From JANQEU01 sp965242805 (GTDB lineage Bacteria; Bacteroidota; Bacteroidia; Cytophagales; Cyclobacteriaceae): DNA of 64,000 bases. The position numbers were made by a program, and so were the translations under genes. The notes beneath the pieces are model-generated. The model was not told where the DNA came from, ran no database searches, and was given only the letters and a program-made list of their open reading frames with translations. Position 1 is the first letter of the stretch. Every line of letters begins with the position of its first letter. The DNA is taken from the NCBI GenBank assembly GCA_965242805.1, contig CBDETD010000002.1, forward strand, positions 5,518,001 through 5,582,000, read 5' to 3'. Positions 8,587 through 16,803 of this stretch are shown piece by piece.

Positions 8587-11500
8587 TTAATCTGAAATAA
8601 AATCTTCGTAGGTTTTAATCTTAACAGGTTCGGAACCAGCCTTTTCCAAGTATTTCTCAAGCTTCAGAACTCGCTTGAGTTTAATTTCCTCGAAGGTAGA
8701 TTTCGCCTTGTTGAAACTCTCTTCAAGGAGGCTCATATTACCCATTTCACTGGATGATGGAGCATTGAACCCACCAGCGATTTTGCTGAAAAGATCTGCC
8801 AGTTTTTCACGCAATTGTGGATCGGCACTTCCTACATAATTGTCTCCGGTTGTTATCACTAAAGTCTCTTTCAGAGCCATCAAGTCTTTAATCATAGGAT
8901 CTACTGTTTTTGCAGATTTTGGATCTGACTGTTTCAATTTTTCCGCGCCGGAAACGTACTCATCTATCTGATATACGAGATATGCCAATTCCTGAGTCAT
9001 ATCATATAACTTGACAGTAGTTTGATGCAAACTCTCTCGCTCTGTTGCAGTGAGTATCGAATTGGGATCATTTATCAACTCAACCTCGGTTTCATAGGAT
9101 TCCTTTCCTTTGGTCATCAGGACCTTGTATTTCCCTGCCGGAACCCGTGGTGCGGTAAAACCTCCGAAGGTGAAGGTCTTTCCTTTAGCAATTTTTGGTT
9201 GTTTTACACGGTAATTCCATGTCACAATATTTATACCTTTGGATTTACCGGGAGTTAATTCAATAAGAGTTTTGCCCTCACTGTCCTGGATCTCCATACC
9301 CATCTTGCCAAACACATGTCTCTTCTTCAGGTAGTAGATGATCTTTACACTACGGGTCGGGTTTGGACCCACATATTCCATTTCGGTGCTGGTGCCTCCA
9401 AATCCACTTTCTTCCACGATAACTGTAGGTTTACTTTCGAAGAAATAAACGTTTTTAGCCAGAACTTCCTGGTTGATCTCACGAAGAGGACTGATGTCAT
9501 CGATTATGATAACACCTCTGCCATGTGTGCCCATGACAATGTCATTGGTTTTCTTTTGAAGTTCAACGGCATGAACCGCAACAGCTGGCATATTATTCGT
9601 GAATTTACTCCAGTTCTTTCCGCCGTCAATTGTGATAAACAAACCGAACTCCGTCCCTAGAAATAGAAGGTCGGGATTTACAAAATCTTCCTGTATACTT
9701 CTTGCAAATCCTTCCAGATCATCAGTCACAAGAGAGGTCCATGATTGTCCATAATCGGAAGTTTTGTAAACATAGGTATTCATGTCGTTTTGGGTATGTC
9801 CATCGAAGACTGCGTAGGCTATTCCCTTATCGTGAGAACTAGCCTCAATCTGATATACCCAGGTGTTAGTTGGTAAGTCTGGAATATTGGAGGTTACATT
9901 GTTCCATGTGGCCCCACCGTCCGTTGTTACCTGTACATTACCATCATCCGTTCCTACCCAAATTACATTTTCATCAAGTGACGATTCAGCAATCGTAAAT
10001 ATGGTACAATGATTTTCTGCTCCTGAATTATCTGTCGAAAGTCCGCCTGACTCTACTTGATTTTGTTTGGATTCATCATCTGTTGTAAGGTCAGGGGAGA
10101 TTTTTACCCATGTGTCACCCATATCATCTGATTTATGAAGGAATTGACTGCCCATGTAAAATCGGTCTGGATTATGATCACTGGTAGCCATTGGAGCATT
10201 CCAGTTGAATCTCAATTTAGGATCACCCTTTACCGGTAATGGCTGAATGGTTTTAGCCTGGTTTCGTTCAATATCATATCTCCAGACATTTTGAGCACCT
10301 TGCATTTCTGAATAGATAATTTTTTTGGTTGGATGTCGTAAAACACGGAATCCATCTCCAAATCCAACGGGATTCCAATCCCTAGCCTCAATTCCTCCGG
10401 CTGATCTTGAGGGTCCCCACCAAGATCCGTTGTCCTGTAAACCTCCATAAACGTTATATGGCTCTTCGTTGTCAACACTAATATGATAAAATTGGGATAC
10501 TGGAATATTTGCAACAATTTCCATAGTAGTACCACCGTCCCAGGTTCTATATATTCCGCCATCGGTTCCAACATACATTCGATCGGAATCATTTATATCG
10601 AATAGAATATCGTGAATATCCGCGTGCATAGGTCCCAGGTTTTTGAATGTTTTACCTCCATCTCTACTTATGGAACCAAAAAGACCAGCCTTAACTACAA
10701 CATCAGGATTTCTCGGATCAATTACTATTCTTGAAAAATAGAAAGGTCTGACAACCAACCCAAAATCGTTGTTAAGATGCTCCCAGTTCTTTCCTCCATC
10801 TTCAGATTTGTACAGTCCTTTGTCGTCATCATCTTCAGTTTCAAGTACAGCATATATAATGTTGTTGTTTGAGGGAGCAATGGCCATCGCTATCCGACCA
10901 AGTCTGCCGCTTGGGAATCCATTATGAATTTTATTCCAGGTAACCCCAGCATCTTCAGATTTGTAGAGTGCACTGTTGACTCCTCCAGACTCAAAACTCC
11001 AAGCGGTTCTCCTGAATTCCCACATTGAAGCATAAAGGACATTTGGATTCTTCGGATCCATGATGATGTCACTACATCCTGTTCCTGCATTTGTGTAAAG
11101 TATTTTGTTCCAGGATTCACCACCATCGGTTGATTTGTAGACTCCACGTTCCTCGTTTTCACCCCATAACGAACCGAGTACCCCCACATACATGGTGGAA
11201 GTATTGTCTGGATCAATTTGGATTGAGCTAATTCGTTCAGAGTTTTCGAAACCAACTTTCGTCCAATTCGCACCTCCATCATTGGATTTATAAAGGCCAT
11301 CTCCTATAGACACACTATTTCTGGTCCAGATTTCCCCCGTACCTACCCACACTGTTTTGTCAGGATCTTTGGGATCCAATTCTACCGTACCAATAGATTG
11401 TGCGTAATCGTCGAAAATAGGTTTGAATGAAGCTCCTCCATTGATGGATTTCCAAACCCCACCTCCAGCCGTTGCAGCATAAATTATTCGGTCATTCGTG

Positions 11501-11667
11501 GGGTGTCCCTCTAGATCGATGATCCTTCCACTCATTAAAGCAGGACCGATTTGGCGGGCTTTCATATCTCCAAATAACTCTTTTCCTTTCAGTACTATGT
11601 CTTGAGCTGAGAGATTTAGAAAAGAGAATATGGTGATAACTTGGATAAATATCACTAGTCTTTTCAT
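8587..11667 (-). CDS. secreted Asp-box (BNR / VPS10-sortilin type) beta-propeller protein
   Basis: The 1026-residue product has a signal peptide (MKRLVIFIQVITIFSF to about LSAQ) and at least eleven Asp-box motifs of the S-x-D-x-G-x-x-W type, such as STDGGESWNKI, SEDGGKNWEHL, SDDMGDTWVKI and TIDGGKNWSKF. These lie across about residues 50-700 and predict one or two beta-propellers as in sortilin/VPS10 domains. The last 300 residues form a beta-sandwich region (GKTFTFGGFTAPRVPAGKY) and a helical tail. No T9SS sorting domain is seen. Catalytic activity cannot be inferred. The longest frame starts at 11736, but that would overlap the upstream gene; the ATG at 11667, before a clear signal peptide, is chosen. 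It follows the LolA-like gene by 13 bp. Confidence 0.88.
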   Translation of the reverse strand: MKRLVIFIQVITIFSFLNLSAQDIVLKGKELFGDMKARQIGPALMSGRIIDLEGHPTNDRIIYAATAGGGVWKSINGGASFKPIFDDYAQSIGTVELDPKDPDKTVWVGTGEIWTRNSVSIGDGLYKSNDGGANWTKVGFENSERISSIQIDPDNTSTMYVGVLGSLWGENEERGVYKSTDGGESWNKILYTNAGTGCSDIIMDPKNPNVLYASMWEFRRTAWSFESGGVNSALYKSEDAGVTWNKIHNGFPSGRLGRIAMAIAPSNNNIIYAVLETEDDDDKGLYKSEDGGKNWEHLNNDFGLVVRPFYFSRIVIDPRNPDVVVKAGLFGSISRDGGKTFKNLGPMHADIHDILFDINDSDRMYVGTDGGIYRTWDGGTTMEIVANIPVSQFYHISVDNEEPYNVYGGLQDNGSWWGPSRSAGGIEARDWNPVGFGDGFRVLRHPTKKIIYSEMQGAQNVWRYDIERNQAKTIQPLPVKGDPKLRFNWNAPMATSDHNPDRFYMGSQFLHKSDDMGDTWVKISPDLTTDDESKQNQVESGGLSTDNSGAENHCTIFTIAESSLDENVIWVGTDDGNVQVTTDGGATWNNVTSNIPDLPTNTWVYQIEASSHDKGIAYAVFDGHTQNDMNTYVYKTSDYGQSWTSLVTDDLEGFARSIQEDFVNPDLLFLGTEFGLFITIDGGKNWSKFTNNMPAVAVHAVELQKKTNDIVMGTHGRGVIIIDDISPLREINQEVLAKNVYFFESKPTVIVEESGFGGTSTEMEYVGPNPTRSVKIIYYLKKRHVFGKMGMEIQDSEGKTLIELTPGKSKGINIVTWNYRVKQPKIAKGKTFTFGGFTAPRVPAGKYKVLMTKGKESYETEVELINDPNSILTATERESLHQTTVKLYDMTQELAYLVYQIDEYVSGAEKLKQSDPKSAKTVDPMIKDLMALKETLVITTGDNYVGSADPQLREKLADLFSKIAGGFNAPSSSEMGNMSLLEESFNKAKSTFEEIKLKRVLKLEKYLEKAGSEPVKIKTYEDFISD

Positions 11668-11680
11668 GATTACAGATGTT

Positions 11681-12427
11681 TTATTCTCCATCAGGAAAAG
11701 TGAACTCACTATCATCAACTTCGGGGTTGATCTCAATGGATTCTATCATTAGTGGTTGACTCTGTCCCCCTTTTATTCCCTGGGTCAATGAAAACGGGAA
11801 GTAAAATCCTTCTACCTCATCATAATCACTCATCTTGATCTGTTGGATACTGCCTTTGGCAGGGCCTTGTCGTATTTCAGACTCCTGGGCAATTGGGACC
11901 ATAAATTCAGTATCGAAGAAATAGTACGTAACATCTTCAACCTCTTCTCCATCGTAAGTTTTGTTCTCTTTGGTAAGCTTGACCTTGTAAACCTCTGTTC
12001 CGTCCATCGTTTCAGTTCCAAGAAGTTCCACTTCGTAGCCCTTTCCTTTGTAGTCAAAGAAGGAATCCGGAAAATCATTAGCATCCAGTTTAACATTCGA
12101 GGTAGTTTCCGCATCGGCTTTTTCAGCTTTTAACGATTGGAAATTAGTACTCCACAGTGTTTCTCCGTCGAAAACACCTTGTTTGAAGGTATTACCCTGG
12201 ACTTCAAATTTTGAATATTGGCGACCATCTGAAAGTTGGACGATTTCCAGAGGAAATTCCAATCCACCCTGGTTTACTTTAGCAATTACTTTAAGTCCCT
12301 TTAAATTCCCCCAATTTTCGTAACCCCCAGTGTTTTCGAAATAAGCACCAATGATCTCTTCGACATCTTGTGCACAAAGAGCAGCACTCATAATTGTGGT
12401 AATAAAAATCAGAATTAGTTTTTTCAT
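11681..12427 (-). CDS. LolA-like / lipoprotein-sorting-like periplasmic protein
   Basis: The 248-residue protein has a signal peptide ending near AALCAQ and a body of repeated beta strands with a pattern of the outer-membrane lipoprotein-sorting family: GRQYSKFEVQG, GVFDGETLWSTN, YEVELLGTETMDGTEVYKVKL and YYFFDTEFMVPI. That family binds lipids or lipoprotein acyl chains in a half-barrel. Its genuine ligand is not known. The ATG at 12427 (MKKLIL) is preferred over an upstream start at 12454 because it directly begins the signal peptide. It is the first gene of a two-gene unit with the Asp-box protein. Confidence 0.75.
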   Translation of the reverse strand: MKKLILIFITTIMSAALCAQDVEEIIGAYFENTGGYENWGNLKGLKVIAKVNQGGLEFPLEIVQLSDGRQYSKFEVQGNTFKQGVFDGETLWSTNFQSLKAEKADAETTSNVKLDANDFPDSFFDYKGKGYEVELLGTETMDGTEVYKVKLTKENKTYDGEEVEDVTYYFFDTEFMVPIAQESEIRQGPAKGSIQQIKMSDYDEVEGFYFPFSLTQGIKGGQSQPLMIESIEINPEVDDSEFTFPDGE

Positions 12428-12784
12428 GGTTTTTGTTCTTTTTAAGTTGTTCAATACAGGTTTGTATCTGAATGTGATATGATATTACAAGTTTGCATGG
12501 AATTTTTTAAATAATATTATTCAGAGGGACCTATTGTTATGTTGGGTGTATTAAATATTGTTAAATGTTGCGTCTTGATTAAAGTTTTTAATTGAAGTTG
12601 AGTGGTCTTTCAAATTTCTAAGATGGATTATAACTGATTTATTCACGTAAATTGTACAATAGTTAGATAAATATTCAAAATACTAATCTTATCCCCATTT
12701 CTGCCCATATTTGTGATGTAGAGTTTTATCAGCATTTCCTAAGGTGCTGATCCAATTAGTATAAATTATAGCAATAGCCGCCAG
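12428..12784. other. divergent intergenic region without a gene
   Basis: About 357 bp of AT-rich sequence separate two divergently transcribed genes. No credible reading frame was found. It must hold promoters for both sides, but no exact TAnnTTTG box was found in the right place; CATATTTG at 12706-12713 is one mismatch away. The only clear structure is the inverted repeat at 12728-12751, listed separately. Confidence 0.6.
12728..12751. repeat. inverted repeat upstream of the histidine kinase gene
   Basis: ATCAGCA (12728-12734) and TGCTGAT (12745-12751) form perfect 7-bp arms around a 10-nt spacer. The repeat ends 33 bp before the kinase ATG. It could be a protein-binding operator or a leader hairpin; no following T run makes a terminator unlikely. 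Confidence 0.5.
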
Positions 12785-14347
12785 ATGAATATCGCGTTGC
12801 GATTATATCTGATATTACTCCTTATTTCCTTTTCCGGAATGGTTAAGGGGCAGGCTCCCTCTGCGAACGATAGTTACCAAAGGGCTGGACATCTCTTATC
12901 CCAGTACAAATATGATTCCGCCCTCAATTACAATGGCGTCGCTGAAGCTGTGGCTATCGAGACGGGAAATGATAGTTTAAGATTACAAATTCTTGTTCAA
13001 AGGTGCGAGATATTGCTTGGGCAATATGAATACGATGCCGCCTATAATTCAGCCACTAAAGCTTTGAAGATTTCATTTCAACATGAATGGTCGGAGATGG
13101 AGTCTGAGATCGACTTTTTGATTAAAGAGATTGAGAGGCAGAAATTTGATTATCTCCAGAATCAATTAACGGCCCAAAAGAAAAGTAATCAAATTCAAAA
13201 GGTCTGGATATTCCTGGTGATCCTGATTTCGGTATATCTACTGGGTTTTGTCGTGGTTTTTAGGCGACTTATAAGTCAAAAGAATAAAACCCAGAAGATG
13301 CTGGAGTCGAAGAACCGTGAACTAATCGATAAACGTGACGAGATCACCGAAACTCAAAATCGACTGATACAATCAGAAAAAATGGCCTTGTTGGGTCGAC
13401 TTTCAGCAGGAATAGCTCATGAGATCAATTCCCCAATTGGAGCTTTGAAGGGGAACATTGAATTGTTAGAGCATGTGCACGGCAGGGAAGTTGAGAAATG
13501 GTTGGAAACCGCAAAATTCCTTAAGAAGGAAATATTTGAAAACCTTTTTGAGTTGATCGAAGAGGCCCAAAAACAGCAAACGGTCATTCTCAGTTTCAAG
13601 GAAGAAAATAAATTAAAGAAGTCTATAAGTAAGTTCTTTTCAGAGGTTGATATCGAAAATAAAGATGACATAATCGATGTTTTTACCAGCCTCAAGGTAT
13701 CTGAAAATTTAAATCGGTTTGATGCTCTTTACAGCCATGAGTTCAATACGAACATCTTGGATCTGGCCTTATATATCACAAATCGATTGAGTGCCGTAAT
13801 GACCGCAAAAACTGCGTTAAAACAAGCTGAAACTATTCTCTCATCATTTAGGACCTACTCATTCCACAGGGGTTGGGAGGATTTTCAGGTATTTAATATT
13901 TCCGAGAATATTGACACGATCATATCTCTGCACAAGAACCGTTTAAATGGGATCACAGTGGAAAAGATCGACAAGGGGGATACCAATCTCAATGGCATTG
14001 CCGATGAATTAAATCAGGTCTGGTCAAACCTAATATCAAACGCTGCACAAGCTATGAATGACAATGGCGTTTTGACAATTAGGATAAACGGAACCAAGGA
14101 TCGTGTAAATCTGGAATTTGAGGACACAGGTGGTGGGATACATCTTAAGAATGGAGAGGATATATTCGAGCCCTTTTTTACCACAAAAATGGAAGGAGAG
14201 GGGAGTGGGCTTGGTCTGGATATATCCCGACAAATCATTGTAAAACACAATGGAACAATTCACTGGAAGAATACTTCCAATGGAGCATTGTTTGAGATCT
14301 CGTTACCGAAAAATATATCCGATAACAATAACCTTCAATCAGCCTAG
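12785..14347 (+). CDS. membrane sensor histidine kinase
   Basis: The 520-residue kinase has a signal sequence, a periplasmic helical region that looks like one or two TPR-like repeats (YDSALNYNGVAEAV and YDAAYNSATKALKI, about 30-100), a membrane helix at about 139-160 and a coiled coil at 165-200. The H-box is at His212 (AGIAHEINSPIGAL), the N-box at 411-423 (WSNLISNAAQAM), G1 is DTGGGI (447-452), the F-box FEPFFTTK (461-468) and G2 GEGSGLGL (471-478). About 200 residues separate H- and N-boxes, longer than usual, because of a helical insertion. Two bases later follows its likely partner response regulator. The input signal is unknown. Confidence 0.93.
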   Translation: MNIALRLYLILLLISFSGMVKGQAPSANDSYQRAGHLLSQYKYDSALNYNGVAEAVAIETGNDSLRLQILVQRCEILLGQYEYDAAYNSATKALKISFQHEWSEMESEIDFLIKEIERQKFDYLQNQLTAQKKSNQIQKVWIFLVILISVYLLGFVVVFRRLISQKNKTQKMLESKNRELIDKRDEITETQNRLIQSEKMALLGRLSAGIAHEINSPIGALKGNIELLEHVHGREVEKWLETAKFLKKEIFENLFELIEEAQKQQTVILSFKEENKLKKSISKFFSEVDIENKDDIIDVFTSLKVSENLNRFDALYSHEFNTNILDLALYITNRLSAVMTAKTALKQAETILSSFRTYSFHRGWEDFQVFNISENIDTIISLHKNRLNGITVEKIDKGDTNLNGIADELNQVWSNLISNAAQAMNDNGVLTIRINGTKDRVNLEFEDTGGGIHLKNGEDIFEPFFTTKMEGEGSGLGLDISRQIIVKHNGTIHWKNTSNGALFEISLPKNISDNNNLQSA

Positions 14348-14349
14348 CT

Positions 14350-14748
14350 ATGGAAAAACTTAAGGGACTCATATTATTTGTAGATGATGAAGAATATGTG
14401 CTTCAAACCCTGAAGAATATCTTCAGGCGATCGTTTCCTAATTATCACAAAGCATTCGCAAATAAGGCCGAGGAGGCTTTGGAAATACTTAACTCATTTG
14501 ATGACTCGGAAATTGAAGAAATAGTGGTTTTTTCGGATTGGCTTATGCCAGGAATGACAGGTACTGAGCTGTTGATAGCAATACACGAAAAATATCCCCA
14601 AAGTGTTAATTTCCTACTATCAGGAATGATTGGTACCGATCTTACAAAGGATGAAGTACAGAGGGCAGGTATCAAAAAGATTTTGATAAAACCCTGGAGT
14701 AATCAAAATCTAATGGAGATACTTGGAGATACGCTAAAACACGCATGA
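14350..14748 (+). CDS. single-domain response regulator
   Basis: The 132-residue protein is a lone receiver domain. It has the acidic pair Asp12-Asp13, phospho-acceptor Asp63 in FSDWLMPG, Ser91 as the switch hydroxyl residue and Lys114 in ILIKPW. There is no DNA-binding or enzymatic output domain, so it must act by protein contact or as a phosphate shuttle. It lies 2 bp after the kinase gene and overlaps the HAD gene by 4 bases, so kinase, regulator, HAD and protease are probably made together. Confidence 0.92.
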   Translation: MEKLKGLILFVDDEEYVLQTLKNIFRRSFPNYHKAFANKAEEALEILNSFDDSEIEEIVVFSDWLMPGMTGTELLIAIHEKYPQSVNFLLSGMIGTDLTKDEVQRAGIKKILIKPWSNQNLMEILGDTLKHA

Positions 14749-15371
14749 CTCTGAATTATAGGGATTATGATACATTGATCTTTGATCTTGGAAATGTTAT
14801 AATTGATCTGGATGAGGAGGGTGTTGTCCAGAAATTCTCTCAACTAAATGGATGGACTTCCATTGAAATCCTGGATTTGGTTTCTAAAATGGAGATCTTC
14901 GATCAATTTGAAAAGGGTGAGGTTGATCCCATTAGTTTTTATGATGCTGTTAATGAGTCCTTCTTACTTAATATATCGTATGATCAATTTGTTGGCATCT
15001 GGAATTCCATGTTATTGAGACTTCCGGAAGGCAAATTGCATTTGCTGAATAAACTGGTATCGACTCACAGAGTGCTCATTCTTAGTAATAACAATGCCCT
15101 TCATAAACCAGCGTGTGATGAAATGATTAAAGAGGTGTCAGGGGGAAAATACCTAACAGAGTATGTTACTGAGGCCCATTATTCACATGAGATGGGAATG
15201 AGAAAACCAGACGCCGAGATTTATCAAAAAATTATTGATACCCATAGTCTAAATCCCCAAAAAAGTATGTTCTTTGACGACAAGCCCGAAAATATATCTG
15301 CGGCAAACAAAATTGGGATAAAAGGGGTTCATCTACATCACCCTGATCATTTGTATGATTACTTTAAATGA
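14745..15371 (+). CDS. HAD-superfamily phosphatase (YihX-like)
   Basis: The 208-residue protein has HAD motif I FDLGNVIIDLD with nucleophile Asp14, motif II Ser/Asn in VLILSNNNALH, motif III Lys in MGMRKPDAEIY and motif IV acidic residues in MFFDDKPENI. The FDLGNV form of motif I is the one found in YihX-type sugar-phosphate phosphatases. The substrate cannot be told from sequence. It overlaps the response regulator and the protease gene by 4 bases on each side. Confidence 0.9.
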   Translation: MTLNYRDYDTLIFDLGNVIIDLDEEGVVQKFSQLNGWTSIEILDLVSKMEIFDQFEKGEVDPISFYDAVNESFLLNISYDQFVGIWNSMLLRLPEGKLHLLNKLVSTHRVLILSNNNALHKPACDEMIKEVSGGKYLTEYVTEAHYSHEMGMRKPDAEIYQKIIDTHSLNPQKSMFFDDKPENISAANKIGIKGVHLHHPDHLYDYFK

Positions 15372-16504
15372 CTAAGGAAAAACGTCAATTACTGCACCTG
15401 GGCTTGTTCATTCTGACATTTCTATTCACAACAATGGCCGGTGCTGAATGGATCTTCGGCCGATCATTCATTTATGGTGAGGAAAAATTGAACGTTGATA
15501 ATTTGTACGAGGGGTTTCACTTTTCCATTCCCTTTCTTTTGATTTTGACTTGCCATGAGTTTGGACATTATCTCACAGCCAGGTACCATCAGATCCAGGT
15601 GACATTGCCCTTTTACATTCCGCTTTGGTTTGGATTTTTAGGGATCCCATCCTTTGGGACAATGGGTGCCTTCATCAGGATCAAGGATATAATCAAAAGC
15701 AGAAGTAAATATTTTGATGTTGGTGTGGCCGGACCACTTGCAGGCTTTGTTGTGGCCTTAGTTGTGATATGGTATGGATTTACTTCCCTACCCGAACCGG
15801 AATATATCTTTAGTATTCATCCTGAATATGAACAATATGGGCTGGACTATGCGGAATATGTGTATGATGACCAGCAAGGAGTGTCATTTCAATTTGGTCC
15901 TAATTTACTGTTTTGGTTTTTCGAAAACTTTGTTCTGGAAGATCCGAGCTTGATGCCTCATCCTAATGAGATCATTCATTACCCATACCTCCTTGCCGGT
16001 TATCTGGCTCTCTTCTTCACAGCTCTCAACCTATTACCGATCGGACAACTTGATGGTGGACACGTCACTTTCGGACTTTTCGGACCTTCACTAGCCAAAA
16101 GGTTGAACGAAATCTTCTTTTTGATATTTCTACTTTACGCCGGAATGGGCTGGGTTCATCCTGAACAGTTGCAGAACCTATCTGCAGCGATGTCCATACC
16201 GTACTTATTATTAATACTATATTTCACTTACGCCTGCCTAAGGTCAATGTTTTCCACAATCAGAGAGCGGTTAATGGTTGCGACAGTGTTGATCTCGGTA
16301 CAATACATACTAACTTTTTTTGTGGGTCTTGATGGTTACGGAGGGTGGATGCTATTCGCTTTCCTTCTGGGTAGGTATTTGGGTGTTTATCATCCTCCAG
16401 TCTCAGATAATCGTCCGCTGACGATGAATAGACAGATCATTGGGTGGATTGCCATAATTGTATTCATAGTCTCTTTTAGCCCCAAGCCGTTTATATTGGC
16501 TTAG
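15368..16504 (+). CDS. site-2 protease family (M50) membrane metalloprotease
   Basis: The 378-residue multi-pass membrane protein has the zinc motif HEFGH (His63-Glu64-His67) inside a membrane helix and the third ligand motif LLPIGQLDGGH near residue 220-230. The segment GFLGIPSFGTMGAFIRIKD resembles the substrate-gating strand of this family. Site-2 proteases cut membrane-embedded regulators such as anti-sigma factors. It ends a four-gene unit begun by the histidine kinase, and its stop overlaps the stop of the opposite-strand rhodanese gene by four bases. Confidence 0.92.
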   Translation: MTKEKRQLLHLGLFILTFLFTTMAGAEWIFGRSFIYGEEKLNVDNLYEGFHFSIPFLLILTCHEFGHYLTARYHQIQVTLPFYIPLWFGFLGIPSFGTMGAFIRIKDIIKSRSKYFDVGVAGPLAGFVVALVVIWYGFTSLPEPEYIFSIHPEYEQYGLDYAEYVYDDQQGVSFQFGPNLLFWFFENFVLEDPSLMPHPNEIIHYPYLLAGYLALFFTALNLLPIGQLDGGHVTFGLFGPSLAKRLNEIFFLIFLLYAGMGWVHPEQLQNLSAAMSIPYLLLILYFTYACLRSMFSTIRERLMVATVLISVQYILTFFVGLDGYGGWMLFAFLLGRYLGVYHPPVSDNRPLTMNRQIIGWIAIIVFIVSFSPKPFILA

Positions 16505-16803
16505 GCTATCCCAAGATAAGCCTCTATTCCTCCTAGAAGACTTCTTACGTTTGAAAAGCCTTGAGATTCAAGATACATGCGTGCTTGATTACTTCTACTA
16601 CCTGTCCGGCAAAAAACAATGACTTCCTCGTCTTTTAATGAAATTAACTCAGATAGCCTTCCGGGAATGGATGTCAACGGAATCAAAGTGCCTCCAATAT
16701 TATTCTCCTCGTATTCCCACTCCTCCCGTACGTCAAATAAGTTTATCTCCTCACCCTTGGAAATTCTGGTTTTCAATTCAACGATATCTATTTCATAACT
16801 CAT
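16501..16803 (-). CDS. single-domain rhodanese-like protein
   Basis: The 100-residue protein is a lone rhodanese domain with the active-site loop CRTGSR and Cys65 as the expected persulfide-forming residue. The conserved LFDVREEWEY lies at about 22-31 and the C-terminal LLGGIEAY motif is intact. No signal peptide, so it is cytoplasmic. It probably transfers sulfane sulfur to an unknown acceptor. Its ATG overlaps the stop of the T9SS cargo gene by 4 bases. Confidence 0.92.
   Translation of the reverse strand: MSYEIDIVELKTRISKGEEINLFDVREEWEYEENNIGGTLIPLTSIPGRLSELISLKDEEVIVFCRTGSRSNQARMYLESQGFSNVRSLLGGIEAYLGIA

Noticed and set aside
11668..11736. Longer start of the Asp-box protein
   Set aside because: It overlaps the LolA-like gene and puts the signal peptide inside the protein; the ATG at 11667 fits better.
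12706..12713. CATATTTG as a -7 box for the kinase gene
   Set aside because: One mismatch at a key position and no -33 partner.
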